Source: Corbicula japonica (lineage: Eukaryota > Mollusca > Bivalvia > Venerida > Cyrenidae). Taken from it: 64,000 bases of DNA. Below are positions 33,476 to 43,612 of this stretch, piece after piece; position 1 is the stretch's first letter; each line of letters starts with the position of its first letter. The notes under the pieces were generated by a model. That model made no database searches, was not told the origin of the DNA, and worked only from the letters and a program-made list of their open reading frames with translations. The stretch covers positions 1-64,000 of the forward strand of contig JAZAYU010000128.1 in the NCBI GenBank assembly GCA_038501625.1. Reading direction: 5' to 3'. The position numbers and the translations under genes were made by a program.

Positions 33476-33545
33476 TTTATAGTCTGTAATTACTGAACGT
33501 ATTCAACCGGCTTGCACATTTACCCCCCCCCCCCCCCCCCCGATT
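33476..33545 (+). repeat. short dispersed repeat with C-run
   Basis: GGGTTTATAGTCTGTAATTA, then TATTCAACCG and a C-run of about 18. A related copy with a short C-run is at 43555-43612. Confidence 0.6.
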
Positions 33546-34103
33546 ATTACATTAAATTCCATTACCGGATAATTTCAGGTAATAATTTTGAAGAAAACAT
33601 ACAATATTTTATGATGTTTTATGATATTTTTGGAAAATATTTGTATAGTTCGTATAATGACAAATACACATTTTTATCATTCTGGTATCAATCCGGCATA
33701 TAATCGAAAGTATGTGGTTGGTTTTAGATACTAACGATATTGATTATTAAGACGTTCAGCAAAAACATTCTTATTCTAGCGTTATATTTTTCACTTAATA
33801 TTTAGTTTTCTGTCACATTATTGAGATAAATCTATGAACGTGGTCAAGAAGCAGGTATAGCATTAATTACAACATTCTCAGAATTGAACTTGTATTACAT
33901 GTAACACTTAAATCAACATGCTCAATATTGCTTATTCGGATCAGTGTTGTTTCCATTGCTTTATTTTCGAACAAAATCATCATAACATCATAACATCATC
34001 TTTATTTTGTGAACCATGGTTTACTTCAATGCAAGAGATGTTATCCAAAACCACCTAACTGAATAACGTGCAACATTAAGAACTGAAGAATGATTCATTT
34101 CCG

Positions 34104-34216
34104 ACATAAATGAATGCGCTTTAGCACCATGCACAAATGGTGGATCATGTTCAGATAAAGAAAATGGGTATACATGCACTTGTCAACAAGGATACGAAGA
34201 TACAATTGTGAATCCG
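34104..34216 (+). pseudogene. dead EGF exon with lost acceptor and frameshift
   Basis: The acceptor reads TTTCCG instead of TTTCAG, and the exon is 113 nt instead of 114 because a base is lost in G-Y-E-G-I-N (reads GGATACGAAGATACAATTG). Six cysteine codons remain visible allowing for the shift. It belongs to the first subfamily and is the duplicate of EGF9. Confidence 0.88.
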
Positions 34217-34459
34217 GTAACATAAAATCCGATTGAAAAGTGGTTTTGTACATTTTTTAATAATACGGTTTTGTATGGCAGGCGAAGTAGTGTTTGTTTG
34301 TTTTTTACTGTAATATCGACCATTAAGATTTAAGATCAGACTGAATAAAATTTTACGAATCAAATTATTCACATACAAAAGAACAACGGCTAACCTTTTA
34401 TCGTCTGAGAATTTCATAAATACACAAATTATTATTAGTATTTTGAAAATCGATAAATA

Positions 34460-34640
34460 TGCAAATCATGAATGGCCACAACAAGCAGACACAGCCTCCA
34501 CTCACAGACAAAAAAGAGGGGATGGAAGAGCGCACGATATTACAGTTTTCAAAATAGACACCACAAACAATTAACGAAAATGGGAACCCGAGTGGTGATC
34601 GCCTTGGAACGGTCAGTGGCAAAACTATTTAACGGTTTCC
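34460..34640 (+). repeat. SINE-like repeat family S2 copy
   Basis: CAGACACAGCCTCCACTCAC, GAGGGGATGGAAGAGCGCAC, AATAGACACCACAAAC and GGAACGGTCAGTGGCAAAAC. Duplicate, by position, of the copy at 26340. Confidence 0.65.
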
Positions 34641-34679
34641 ATTACGTTTTTTTTTTCAAACATAACATTCACAACACTT

Positions 34680-34830
34680 TAAAATATGCATATCAGGAAT
34701 TGTCACGGAGAGCATAGTTTATAAGATGACCAATTTCAAACAGAAACCACAAAAAATTACCAAAAAATGAGAACCCGAGAGGTTGTCGCCTTAAAACGGT
34801 CAGTGGTAAAACAATTTGTAAAGACAGCGA
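34680..34830 (+). repeat. SINE-like repeat family S2 copy with internal deletion
   Basis: ATGCATATCAGGAATTGTCA passes straight to CGGAGAGCATAG, skipping the A/C-rich body, then runs to AAAACGGTCAGTGGTAAAAC. Confidence 0.6.
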
Positions 34831-35139
34831 AATGTATAACTTGATCCTTTTCTTTATAAATAAACATTAATTATATGTTCCTCTGAGGTTGACTAAAATA
34901 ACAAAATGACGTTCAATATCGCAAATACATCTTGCTATTGCAAATTTGTATATTCGTCATTTTTACGAGCCAAATTGCAGATTGGTTTATCAAGAGTAAT
35001 ATTTATGTATTGTTAGGAACAAAACATCATACTTCGTTTGTGGATGATGGTGTACGCGACTGGAAGAGATGTTTTTCAAAAGCAACCTAAGGCTTATATA
35101 TAACATGCTAAACTTTGAACAGAAAAATGCTTTTTTTGG

Positions 35140-35253
35140 ACATAAACGAATGCGCATCAGTCCCTTGCAAAAATGGCGGATTATGAGCAGATAAAATAAA
35201 TGGGTATACATGCACTTTTCAAAAAGGCTATACAGGAATCAATTGTGAAACCG
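35140..35253 (+). pseudogene. dead EGF exon with lost splice sites, stop and lost cysteine
   Basis: The acceptor reads TTTTTTTGG, the cysteine-3 codon has become TGA (GGA-TTA-TGA-GCA), the cysteine-5 codon has become TTT (T-C-T-F-Q), and the donor GGTAAC has become GTTAAC. Several independent hits show it has been non-functional for some time. It is the duplicate of EGF13. Confidence 0.9.
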
Positions 35254-35594
35254 TTAACAATTATGCTTTGCTGAAAAAGCTTTTCGTGCTTTGTCTTTCT
35301 CTGCTGAATATTCTAAATGTAGGATGATTTTGTGACGGTCTGTTACATAAATTCCAGTTTGATGTCCACACGTATGATTAAAGTGAGTGACAATTACACT
35401 AAACAAATGATTAGCAGACATTTCCCATTGAACATTCAATCATTGGAGAACGCCAACGATTTCTGAAATGAATTAAGAAATGTAATCTAGTCAAAATAAC
35501 ATGTGTTCTTTCTATCCCGATTTAACTAAAACGAAAATTGTTTGTCCCTCGATGATTTTGTAAACATTCAACAAGTTGTTTGTGTTCATTTTAG

Positions 35595-35708
35595 ATATAA
35601 ATGAATGCGCATCGGGTCCTTGCAGAAATGGTGGATCATGTGCAAATAAAGTGAACGGGTACAACTGCACTTGTCAAGAAGGCTATACAGGAATCAATTG
35701 TGAAACTG
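35595..35708 (+). CDS. exon: EGF15
   Basis: [35 protein letters not shown]. All three Notch-type motifs are present, as in EGF6. Asn takes the hydroxylatable position after cysteine 3. Confidence 0.9.
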
Positions 35709-35719
35709 GTAACAAATAC

Positions 35720-35803
35720 ATCATTTATGTTACATGTATTACTTTGTGGCTATAAATTTGCTGTATGCTATTTAACGCCAATAAAGTTTATGTTATGTTA
35801 TGT
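35720..35803 (+). mobile_element. very short LINE 3' tail
   Basis: An insertion of about 80 bp ending AATAAAGTTTATGTTATGTT, flanked on both sides by ACATC. The paralogous introns after EGF12 and EGF14 continue from ACATC into TGAT without it. A microsatellite-like tail after AATAAAG is typical of the 3' ends of some non-LTR elements. Confidence 0.6.
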
Positions 35804-35925
35804 TACATCTGATTAAAAATTGATTCGTATTTCCAATAAATAATAATTTTCTGTGACGGACTGTTAGTGCAATTATTAATATCTGATATCAACGCCAAAG
35901 CTAGCGTACCGAATTAAAACGCAGC

Positions 35926-35976
35926 CTTGTCAACAAGGCTATAAATACATCACTTGTGAATACTGAAATAGGTAAA
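35926..35976 (+). pseudogene. fragment of an EGF exon 3' end
   Basis: TTGTCAACAAGGCTATAAAT and ACTTGTGAATACTG followed by GGTAA recall the last third of an EGF exon and its donor; the rest is missing. Confidence 0.55.
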
Positions 35977-36136
35977 AATTACATCTGGTTGAAAATTAAT
36001 TCGTATTTCGTATCCCACAAACAATTATTAAATTTAAAAATTTTCTATGACGTAGATCTGCGGCTAGTCTAATTATTCCAAAACCATCTTCCTGTATACC
36101 ATGTCCTAGTTTGAACAGAAGAATGTTTCATTTCAG

Positions 36137-36250
36137 ACATTATTGAATGCGCATCAGGACTTTGTAGAAATGGTAGAGTATGTTCAGAGATTGGGAATGG
36201 GTACAAATGCACGTGTCAAAAAGGCTATACAGGAATCAATTGTGAACATG
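36137..36250 (+). CDS. exon: EGF16
   Basis: [33 protein letters not shown]. Six cysteines with good splice sites. It departs from its relatives at several normally constant places: Ile for Asn before E-C, Leu for Pro before cysteine 2, Arg for Gly. The O-GlcNAc motif is kept. Last domain before the lectin. Confidence 0.85.
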
Positions 36251-37167
36251 GTAACAATTACGTCTGTTTAAAATAGTTTTCTTACTTTGTTTCTCTTTGT
36301 TTAGTATTATTACAATACCATAAAACATGCTTTTGCCTTTCAATGATTTTACTTGGAGTCACTGGGGTAACAGTCAGCGTTACTTAAATAGAGATTTGTT
36401 GTCGGGACAATAACTTAATACTAGTTTAAGCTCTCCTGTGAAGGTAGCCTTTCAAGATTGTACTAAGGATTGTTTGAGTGACATTGGAAGTGTAACTGAA
36501 ATAGAAATTCGTTGTCCGTTGTCCGCCAAAAACTTGATTCAAATTTGAGTTATCGTCATCAAACCCCGTGTGTTGATAGATAGTGTTGTGATCTTCTTTA
36601 TGATTGTATATGAGATCATTGGAGTCGATTTCACAGCTTTGTTTAAACAATCCATCCGAAACTGTATTTTAGACTAGAAAAACGGTTTTCAGCCCGCTTT
36701 GAGTTCAAGGAGCCTGTGTTAAATGCTTGTTTTGGATTGTAATTGGGGTCATTGCAGTCAATGACACTAAAGTTAATAGTAATAATAGAAAATATTAACC
36801 AACCAGACGATAATTAATTATTATGTGAGCTTATTTCACCAAGCTCGGTAAATGAGTAACAAGTGTAAATATCTGGCTTGGGAGATAATCTGGAGTTGAG
36901 TCTGTGTTCGCAGTTTCTTAAGTGTCATAAAATTAAAAAAAAACATTATAATAATAATAATTATATTATGACCTTAATTTCAAACGCATAGTCATGATCA
37001 AAGAAATGAAATTACACGAATTGTTGCCAGAATTTTTGGAAGCATGCTGGAGAATCTGCTTTATTTGTTATTTTTTGACAATTATTGAAAGGGGATAATC
37101 CAACATTCGTTTGTGATTATTAAAAGCCATACAATGTAGATACTTGGTTATTTACATTATATTGCAG

Positions 37168-37235
37168 ATCACATCTGTCGTGGTTCGTCTTGCTACTTCA
37201 TCAGTAACATCACTGGAGATATAAATTATGCTCTA
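37168..37235 (+). CDS. exon: lectin domain, first strand
   Basis: Residues 793-815: H-I-C-R-G-S-S-C-Y-F-I-S fits the extra N-terminal cysteine pair (796, 801) of long-form CTLDs, though with closer spacing than usual, then N-I-T (a potential N-glycosylation site) and I-N-Y-A-L at the start of helix 1. Acceptor ATTGCAG, donor GTAAGT, phase 1 in and phase 0 out. Confidence 0.8.
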
Positions 37236-38012
37236 GTAAGTAATAAGAGAGCTTTTCTCAGTAATTTGAATTTCCGTCATCATTTTAAGACTTCATTTAA
37301 TATAATCTACAGATGACACAAAGGAAATAGTTCATGCTAAAATATAATCTAATTGAAAAAGAACCAAACTGGTACATAATTGTGTAATAGAGTCTGTAAA
37401 AATTCTTCTGAATTTTGATGTAGGATAGAACTTGTAATAAACTAATTAGGTAATTGACAGTTGCTAACACACTGTCACGATTGCTAGGAATAAGACAGCC
37501 GGGAAAAAACAATACACAAGTAATTCTCCTCTGTTTAGACATATTTTAACAACAAAATGTCACTGACTAGAAACTTACATAAACTAGTTCGTTTACAATT
37601 AATGGTGTCAGATGGTATTTGCTTATGAAAATTTTATTACTGTTACCTTGCCTTACAATAATGACAAAATTTACTCAACCGGAGCGATATAGTTGTACAA
37701 TTACATGTATTAGCAAATATATGTAGATGTATGTGTGTTGTCATTGGCAAATCAACTGGATATATACAAAACAATTAAAAGCGAAGATAGTTTTGTAAGT
37801 TTAAGTAGATAACCTTTTCATGTGGTTATGATAAGATCTTAAATGAACATATAAAATCGACACTGAGGTCACTGATACATATTTATGTAAAACTGTTCAA
37901 TATTGTTTTCGAAAGCGGTATCGTACCCGAATCCTGGACTATAGGCGTCATAAACCCAATATATAAAAATAAAGGCGATATTACAAAACCTGAAAATTAT
38001 AGACCGATCACA

Positions 38013-38657
38013 TTGTTAAGCTGCCTTGGTAAACTTTTTACTTCAATAATTAATAATCGCTTAACAAAGTTTATGGAAGCAAACAATCTTTTAAACAATT
38101 GTCAGGCTGGATTTAGAAAAAATCAGTCTACAAGTGATCACATTTTTGTACTTCATAGTATCATAAATATTTTAAATAACTCTAAAAAGAAGCTATTCTG
38201 CGCTTTTGTGGATCTTAAGCAAGCGTTTGATACGGTCTGGAGGGAGGGACTCTGGGAAAAGCTCATTCAAAATAATATAAATGGCAAATGCTTAAATGTT
38301 ATTATGAACATGTACAAAAATATCAAATCTTGTGTTAAATTGAACTCTACATATTCTAATTTTTTCATTAGCAATATCGGTGTTCGTCAAGGGGAAAATT
38401 TATCTCCCCTTTTATTTTCTATCTTTCTAAATGACTTGCATACCTATTTTGCTGAAATCGACAATATACAAGGGGTTAAGATTTACGATGACTTACAAAA
38501 TTTTCTTAAAATGTACATATTACTTTATGCGGATGATACGGTTATATTATCTGAACACGAACAAGATTTTCAAACTGCATTAAATGCTTACGAGCAGTAT
38601 TGCGACAGCTGGAAACTAACTGTATTATCTCAAAAACAAAAATGTTATTTTCAGTAA
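38013..38657 (+). pseudogene. LINE reverse transcriptase fragment
   Basis: Longest open piece of the retrotransposon, about 214 codons, open further upstream in the same frame. It covers the polymerase region from the fingers motif to just past Y-A-D-D-T-V-I-L. The catalytic aspartates are intact (D in F-V-D-L-K-Q-A-F-D, D-D in Y-A-D-D). It ends at a frameshift; the continuation is in another frame from about 38.66 kb. Confidence 0.9.
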
Positions 38658-39440
38658 AGGTAGACAATCTACTAATTACAGATTCTTTTTTAAAAATGAT
38701 CAAATAGAAATAGTAAATGAATTTAAGTATCTTGGTGTTATATTTACAAGAAACGGTTCCTTCTTAACTACAAAGAAGCACTTAGCAACACAAGCAACAA
38801 GGGCCATGTACAGTTTAATAAGAAATATTAATAGACTCGAATTACCAATCGATTTACAAATTGACCTGTTCAAGAAAACAATTAAACCTATTCTCCTTTT
38901 TGGTGCCGAAATATGGGGATTAGGTAAAATCGATATTCTCGAAAGAGTACAATTACGATTCTTAAAATATATTCTCAAAATGAAACGTTCAACTCAAAAT
39001 AGTATGGTTTACGGAGAAACTGGTTGCTACCCGTTGAGTATCGATGTCGAAGAAAGAATTATTTCTTTTTGGTCTAGAATATGTATTTGTGATAATTTGC
39101 AATCAAGTAAACTATCAACTGTTATTGACCTGTTATCAATACGTGTACAATTTAGCTCGAGAATTACATGGAAACAATTTAAAATTACGCTTTCCTTGAA
39201 TACATACTGTAAAATCAATTTTTATAAAAACAGGCTTAATCAATATTTGGGAGTCTCACTCTTTTCCTAACCATAAGTGGCTGAAATTAGCAGTGAGACA
39301 AAAACTTAAAGATCTTTTTTATAAATGACTGGGCATCTTTAATCGATCAAACCAATAAATGCTTAACTTATAAAATTCTTAAACATAACTTTGGAATAGA
39401 AAAATACTTAAGTGATACACCGAAATCATATCTTTTTTAC

Positions 39441-39728
39441 ATGATAAGATTCAGGACCAGAAATCATAGACTTCCAGTCGAAACGGGCAGCTGGTCAAGA
39501 ATAGACTATAACCTTAGATTCTGTAGCAAATGCCTAAATAAGTTGGGTGACGAATTCCATTATCTATTCCAGTGTCCTTTTTTCGAAAATAAGCGTAAAA
39601 TGTACATTAAGAGATACTTTTATCAAAGACCAAATACATTTAAAATGAATCAGTTATTTAACACACAAAATAGAATAGAATATTTAAATCTCTGCAAGTT
39701 TGTCAAAATAATTTTGCATGAAATATAA
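39441..39728 (+). pseudogene. LINE ORF2 C-terminal fragment
   Basis: About 95 codons with R-F-C-S-K-C, G-D-E-F-H-Y-L-F-Q-C-P and a basic tail, followed by the 3' untranslated part of the element. Its Cys-His spacing matches the remnants at 2.1 and 57.6 kb. Confidence 0.8.
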
Positions 39729-40704
39729 CGATGAAATATCATACACATATATATGTAGACGTATATTGTGCACGAATTGTGTATTCTGTTAAGATAATAT
39801 GTTACGGTTTATTTAAAATGCAAAACCAAATCTGTTGGTATCATTTTGACTCTCCGATGTATTTTGAAATCTACATTGTCTATTCCATGTTGTAACTACT
39901 ATATACCAGATTTTATATCACTTTTTTCAGCGTGTACTGCATGCTTGTTCATCCTTTATTAATCGTTAAATTTCTTACAAAATATTATATGTCAGATTGT
40001 ATATCACTTATTCCAGTATGCTTTGTACGCTTGTACCACCTTTGTAACTGTTAATTTCTTGTAATCCTCATTTTGTCATTTAAATGACATGAGTGAATAA
40101 ACGTGTTTTGACTTGACTTGACTTGTACGTTTTAGGTTACCAAACTTCACAAGCCTTGTTTTACTTTAAGCTTTCTATGCAAATCTGCACTTTTTTTAAC
40201 AAACTGTTACTGTTGTTAACAGAGCAAGTATTAAAATAATCGGTTTAATTATACAACAAGGTAGGCCTGTGGACCATTTTTGAGTATTTTGTTCGTAGAA
40301 CACAAAAATATCTTAAAGTTTAAAATACATCAGTGCAACCTGGGCAAGGTATCACATATAAAAGTTATATTGTTGTTATGTTAACAATCATTATTAGAAA
40401 TACAAAATACACTTAACTTTTGTGGTAAAACTTCAATCGCCTTAAAATAGGCGATAAACATATGTAGAAACCGTTTGTTCTTGATGTGACAAAATAGTAA
40501 CTTGTACACGATTAACCGATTTGCAAAATATTCGACTTATTGAATAAAGGAACAACGAAAAATCAAAAAATGGAAAATAGCTGAATTATTTTGAATTTCA
40601 AATTGAACAGAGTGCAAAAGTGACACGTTTTAAATATACTAAATATATTTTGAATTTCACATTTCTTGCTTGTAGATCAGAATAATAAAGATGAGTTATA
40701 AATT

Positions 40705-40785
40705 CTCACAGGCCCAATCAAACCGAGCCTGCAATTTTGTCATATTTGTCGTGTTCGATGTTCTCTTTTCATCTATTTAAACAGT
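40705..40785 (+). repeat. dispersed repeat family S3, 3' fragment
   Basis: CAATCAAACCGAGCCTGCA, then CATATTTGTCGTGTTCG and CTCTTTTCATCTATTT. Shows where the family's 3' end lies. Confidence 0.6.
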
Positions 40786-40797
40786 TTGAATTTGAAA

Positions 40798-40908
40798 TTT
40801 AAAAATATACTTAAAGAAATTAGATACTCAACTTCTTTAAACACGAATTATTTTTCGTGTTTAAAGAGGTTGCTAAACTATTTTCTAAGTATAAATTTTT
40901 CTGAAAAA
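40798..40908. repeat. hairpin repeat
   Basis: TTCTTTAAACACGAA at about 40834 pairs with TTCGTGTTTAAAGA at about 40855, with weaker outer pairing to TATACTTA-type ends. It lies about 90 bp before the second lectin exon. Confidence 0.6.
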
Positions 40909-40993
40909 ATAAGATAAAGCTTTTAGATCAGATACGCATGAAATGTTTAGGAATTAAAGTTTATTTTTGAACGGTTATTGATTTCCTTTGCAG

Positions 40994-41084
40994 ACGCAAT
41001 GCAATAGGTCGGGTGGCTATCTTGTTGAAATTGAAGATGATGCGGAAAACAAATTTCTTTACGAAAAAGTAAAAAGTTTACAAT
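40994..41084 (+). CDS. exon: lectin domain, helix region
   Basis: Residues 816-845: T-Q-C-N-R-S-G-G-Y-L-V-E-I-E-D-D-A-E-N. The C-x5-G-x-L-x-x-I pattern is the start of the canonical CTLD, with cysteine 818 expected to bond 914. N-R-S is a potential N-glycosylation site. Enters phase 0, leaves phase 1 at a GTAAGC donor. Confidence 0.88.
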
Positions 41085-41660
41085 GTAAGCCTTTTTCTTT
41101 CTGGTAATTTCCGTACTTTAAGTGTTGCAAAGATCATGATAATTTCGAATGACTTCTAGTTTACTTCCATGTAAAATACTATGTTGAAGACCATTTAAAC
41201 GCCCACCATACATCAATTCTTTTTAATTCTGATTAAACGTGGTTTTTACACAATTTAAGTTCTTTTTAAAGAATGCATGTTTTATGAAATGTTTAGGAGA
41301 TTCGTAAGTAATGTGTTGTGTCTAGTCTCATGGTGTTTATGTTCTCATCTTCTTATAACCAATTTGTAATTATATATATATAATTGAAGTATTCCATTCA
41401 AAGTTTGCTTAGCAACCGGTTAAACTCACATCATTATAAAGTCTACATTATATATTCAAATTCTAAATAAATCATGAAAAATCATTTCAAAACCATTGAA
41501 ACATTTGTCTATATTATCTTATAAATCACTAAATAGGTACTAAGAAACTAATAACTGGCATAAAGCAAAATATTTGAACAGAAACATTGTTGTTGCCTAG
41601 CAAATTTTGAGTAGTATAATAGGTCTTTATATTTTGACAATATTACTTAAAATTTCACAG

Positions 41661-41881
41661 ACTACGAATTCTATATTGGTTTGAACGATATCAAACAAGA
41701 AGGTAACTATTCTTGGTTTGGAACCAATCGTCTGTTGTCTCAAACCGGCTATTCAGGATGGGATAGGTGGCAACCTAGCGACACCAATCATGAAGATTGT
41801 GTAGTATTAAGACAACACGGAAAATGGAATGATATAAGATGTTGGGGTCCATTTCCATACATTTGCGAATTTAAATCTTAG
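41661..41881 (+). CDS. exon: lectin domain, ligand-binding half and stop
   Basis: Residues 846-918 followed by TAG. F-Y-I-G-L-N-D (849-855) is the core strand usually written W-I-G-L. The long-loop region reads D-R-W-Q-P-S-D-T (880-887) where sugar-binding lectins have E-P-N or Q-P-D. Then H-E-D-C (889-892) and K-W-N-D-I-R-C (900-906) with an intact W-N-D calcium motif, and Y-I-C-E-F at the end. Cysteines 892/906 and 914 complete the fold. This is a near-complete calcium site with an unusual Q-P-S, closest to galactose-type. Confidence 0.9.
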
Positions 41882-42190
41882 CAGGTAATTAAAGTGATTT
41901 TATAAATGGATTCATCGCCTTGTAGTCATGTCAGTCAGGGGGTACGCGTATACTACAACGACATAGCAGTTTTGAGTAAAATTGAACATATTTTTAAACG
42001 TTTATTGAAATCAACAACATTTCCAGTAGACAGTTATTTCTTATGTTATAGTGCAATTATATTAACCTGCCCATTATGCATACATTACACAGTGGTTGAA
42101 CGTGCTATTTTGAGACGGGGATATCCTTTGCTATTTTGTACTGGTCTTTTGCAATTGTATGTATATGTTTAAAACTGCGTTCATTTCCAT

Positions 42191-42285
42191 GTGCGTCTAT
42201 AGCGCAGTTGGTAGGTAGGCAGAAAATACCAAACAACATTTTTTTGTTTGCCGCTTGGCGCGGGTTCGAGTCGTACTTGGACCTA
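42191..42285 (+). repeat. tRNA-like SINE head
   Basis: Box A TATAGCGCAGTTGGTAGG and box B GCGGGTTCGAGTC are clear, but the distance between them is too long for an intron-less tRNA and the stems do not pair well. T-rich sequence follows. Could be a tRNA pseudogene. Confidence 0.5.
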
Positions 42286-42560
42286 TAATATTTTTCGTGG
42301 CGTTTTATATTGTAGATGTTTATTGTTTATTTGTGTATTTTTTTAAATATTATCGTTTTTTTGGGCTTTATTGATTTTTTTATGGACTTTTTATTGTTCC
42401 GCCATTTTAAAACGTATACACGTTGTGTAAACTACATAGTTCTTAATGATCATCTGCCATACATGTAGAAATTAACAACGATTTCCACGTGGAAAATAAC
42501 AAAAACGAGAAACTTTATGTAAATAAACGCTTTAACTTAAAAAAAGTATAAAACAAATTT

Positions 42561-42637
42561 GCCTCTAGCAGGACTCGAACCACATACCTTTAGCGTGTGA
42601 ATGCTGCACTTTACCACTGAGCCATTCCGCCTATATA
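42561..42637 (-). repeat. tRNA-like SINE head
   Basis: On the minus strand GCGGAATGGCTCAGTGGTAA serves as box A and GTGGTTCGAGTCCTGC as box B, at tRNA-like spacing. The T-stem has mismatches, so a functional tRNA is unlikely. It faces the block at 42191. Confidence 0.55.
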
Positions 42638-43554
42638 CATGCCTAGCGGAAAGAAGACACCTATATACTTTATTAGTAATGGATTTCCCGTTGAGGTAAT
42701 GACGACTTTCACGCTTTGGTGATAAAGTTAAAAATATCACAACCATCCACCGAATAATGTATGCAAAATGGGCAGGTTAATATAATCGCACTATAAAATA
42801 TACTGAGTGCTACAAAAATAATTTCGTTTTATTTTACTTTATCAGTTTTCTCAGTTGAAAATTGTAATAGCAGCAGTTGTTTCGTTCGAGAATGTCGATG
42901 AAGAATAAGACCATTTTTAATTTAAGAGCCAGCATTCGACAGCTATTATGACAAGTTACAATTTATTGCTAAATCAAATTAAATGTTTCAAAAAGTTTTC
43001 GCTAATTTTAACGTTTATTCTAGGCTTATAAAACATAGTTTCCTCAGTACGCTCTATACAGCGGACTTTAATATAGCCTATGATTCCAGTGACATTTTAC
43101 TATTTCTTTTACTCACCATTTTAATACAGTGTACATGTATATGTATACACCGGAATACAATCTAAATTGCAAAGGATCTGATTTTTAATAAAAAAGAAAA
43201 GTAGCTAGATCTAAAAGTTCCCTGAAGTTCTTTTTACATAAATCCACAAAACTAAACAGAACAAAACATCATTTTTAATGTGATATTAAATGACTTCTGC
43301 TCTCGGCATATTCTTGTTTTTTTTGTCGAGTGACAGTCGAGTATTTCTAGTGTAATTCTTACTACCAAAGAAAGCAGTAATCCTGTATGACTACTAATAA
43401 AATAAAAATAAAACATATTTAAACTTTGGTGTGAACAATTGGAACACTAGTTTACGAATTGTATTATTTCTTTCAGAATAAAGTGTTTCCATCTACTCTG
43501 AACCGGGCCTTTGATGATCTATCAGACTACAGAATTAAAAAAAAGGTAAAGGTG

Positions 43555-43612
43555 GGTTTATAGTCTGTAATTAATGTATTCAACCGACTTTCACATTTTA
43601 CCCCCCGATCAC
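43555..43612 (+). repeat. short dispersed repeat with C-run
   Basis: Second copy of the 33.48-kb repeat, GGGTTTATAGTCTGTAATTA, with only six Cs. Confidence 0.55.

Larger units (their letters stand above)
37825..40127 (+). mobile_element. 5'-truncated non-LTR retrotransposon (LINE)
   Basis: Coding remnants lie in order: reverse transcriptase palm and fingers from about 37.83 kb, then thumb/connection (38.8-39.27 kb) and a C-terminal Cys-rich segment (39.44-39.73 kb). Motifs: R-P-I-T-L-L-S-C-L-G-K, A-F-V-D-L-K-Q-A-F-D-T-V, G-V-R-Q-G-E-N-L-S-P-L-L-F and the catalytic Y-A-D-D. The C terminus has C-S-K-C and F-Q-C-P. Frameshifts near 38.65 and 39.27 kb break it. Endonuclease and ORF1 are absent. 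The 3' end is AATAAACGTGTT followed by TTGAC repeats. General type is jockey/CR1-like; clade not settled. It sits in the intron between lectin exons 1 and 2. Confidence 0.92.
41882..43482 (+). other. possible 3' UTR with intron
   Basis: Immediately after the stop, CAGGTAATT looks like a splice donor. At 43460-43476 a T-rich stretch ending TTTCAG precedes AATAAAG at 43477. A non-coding last exon is possible but unproven. Two tRNA-like blocks lie between. No other signal was found. Confidence 0.25.
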
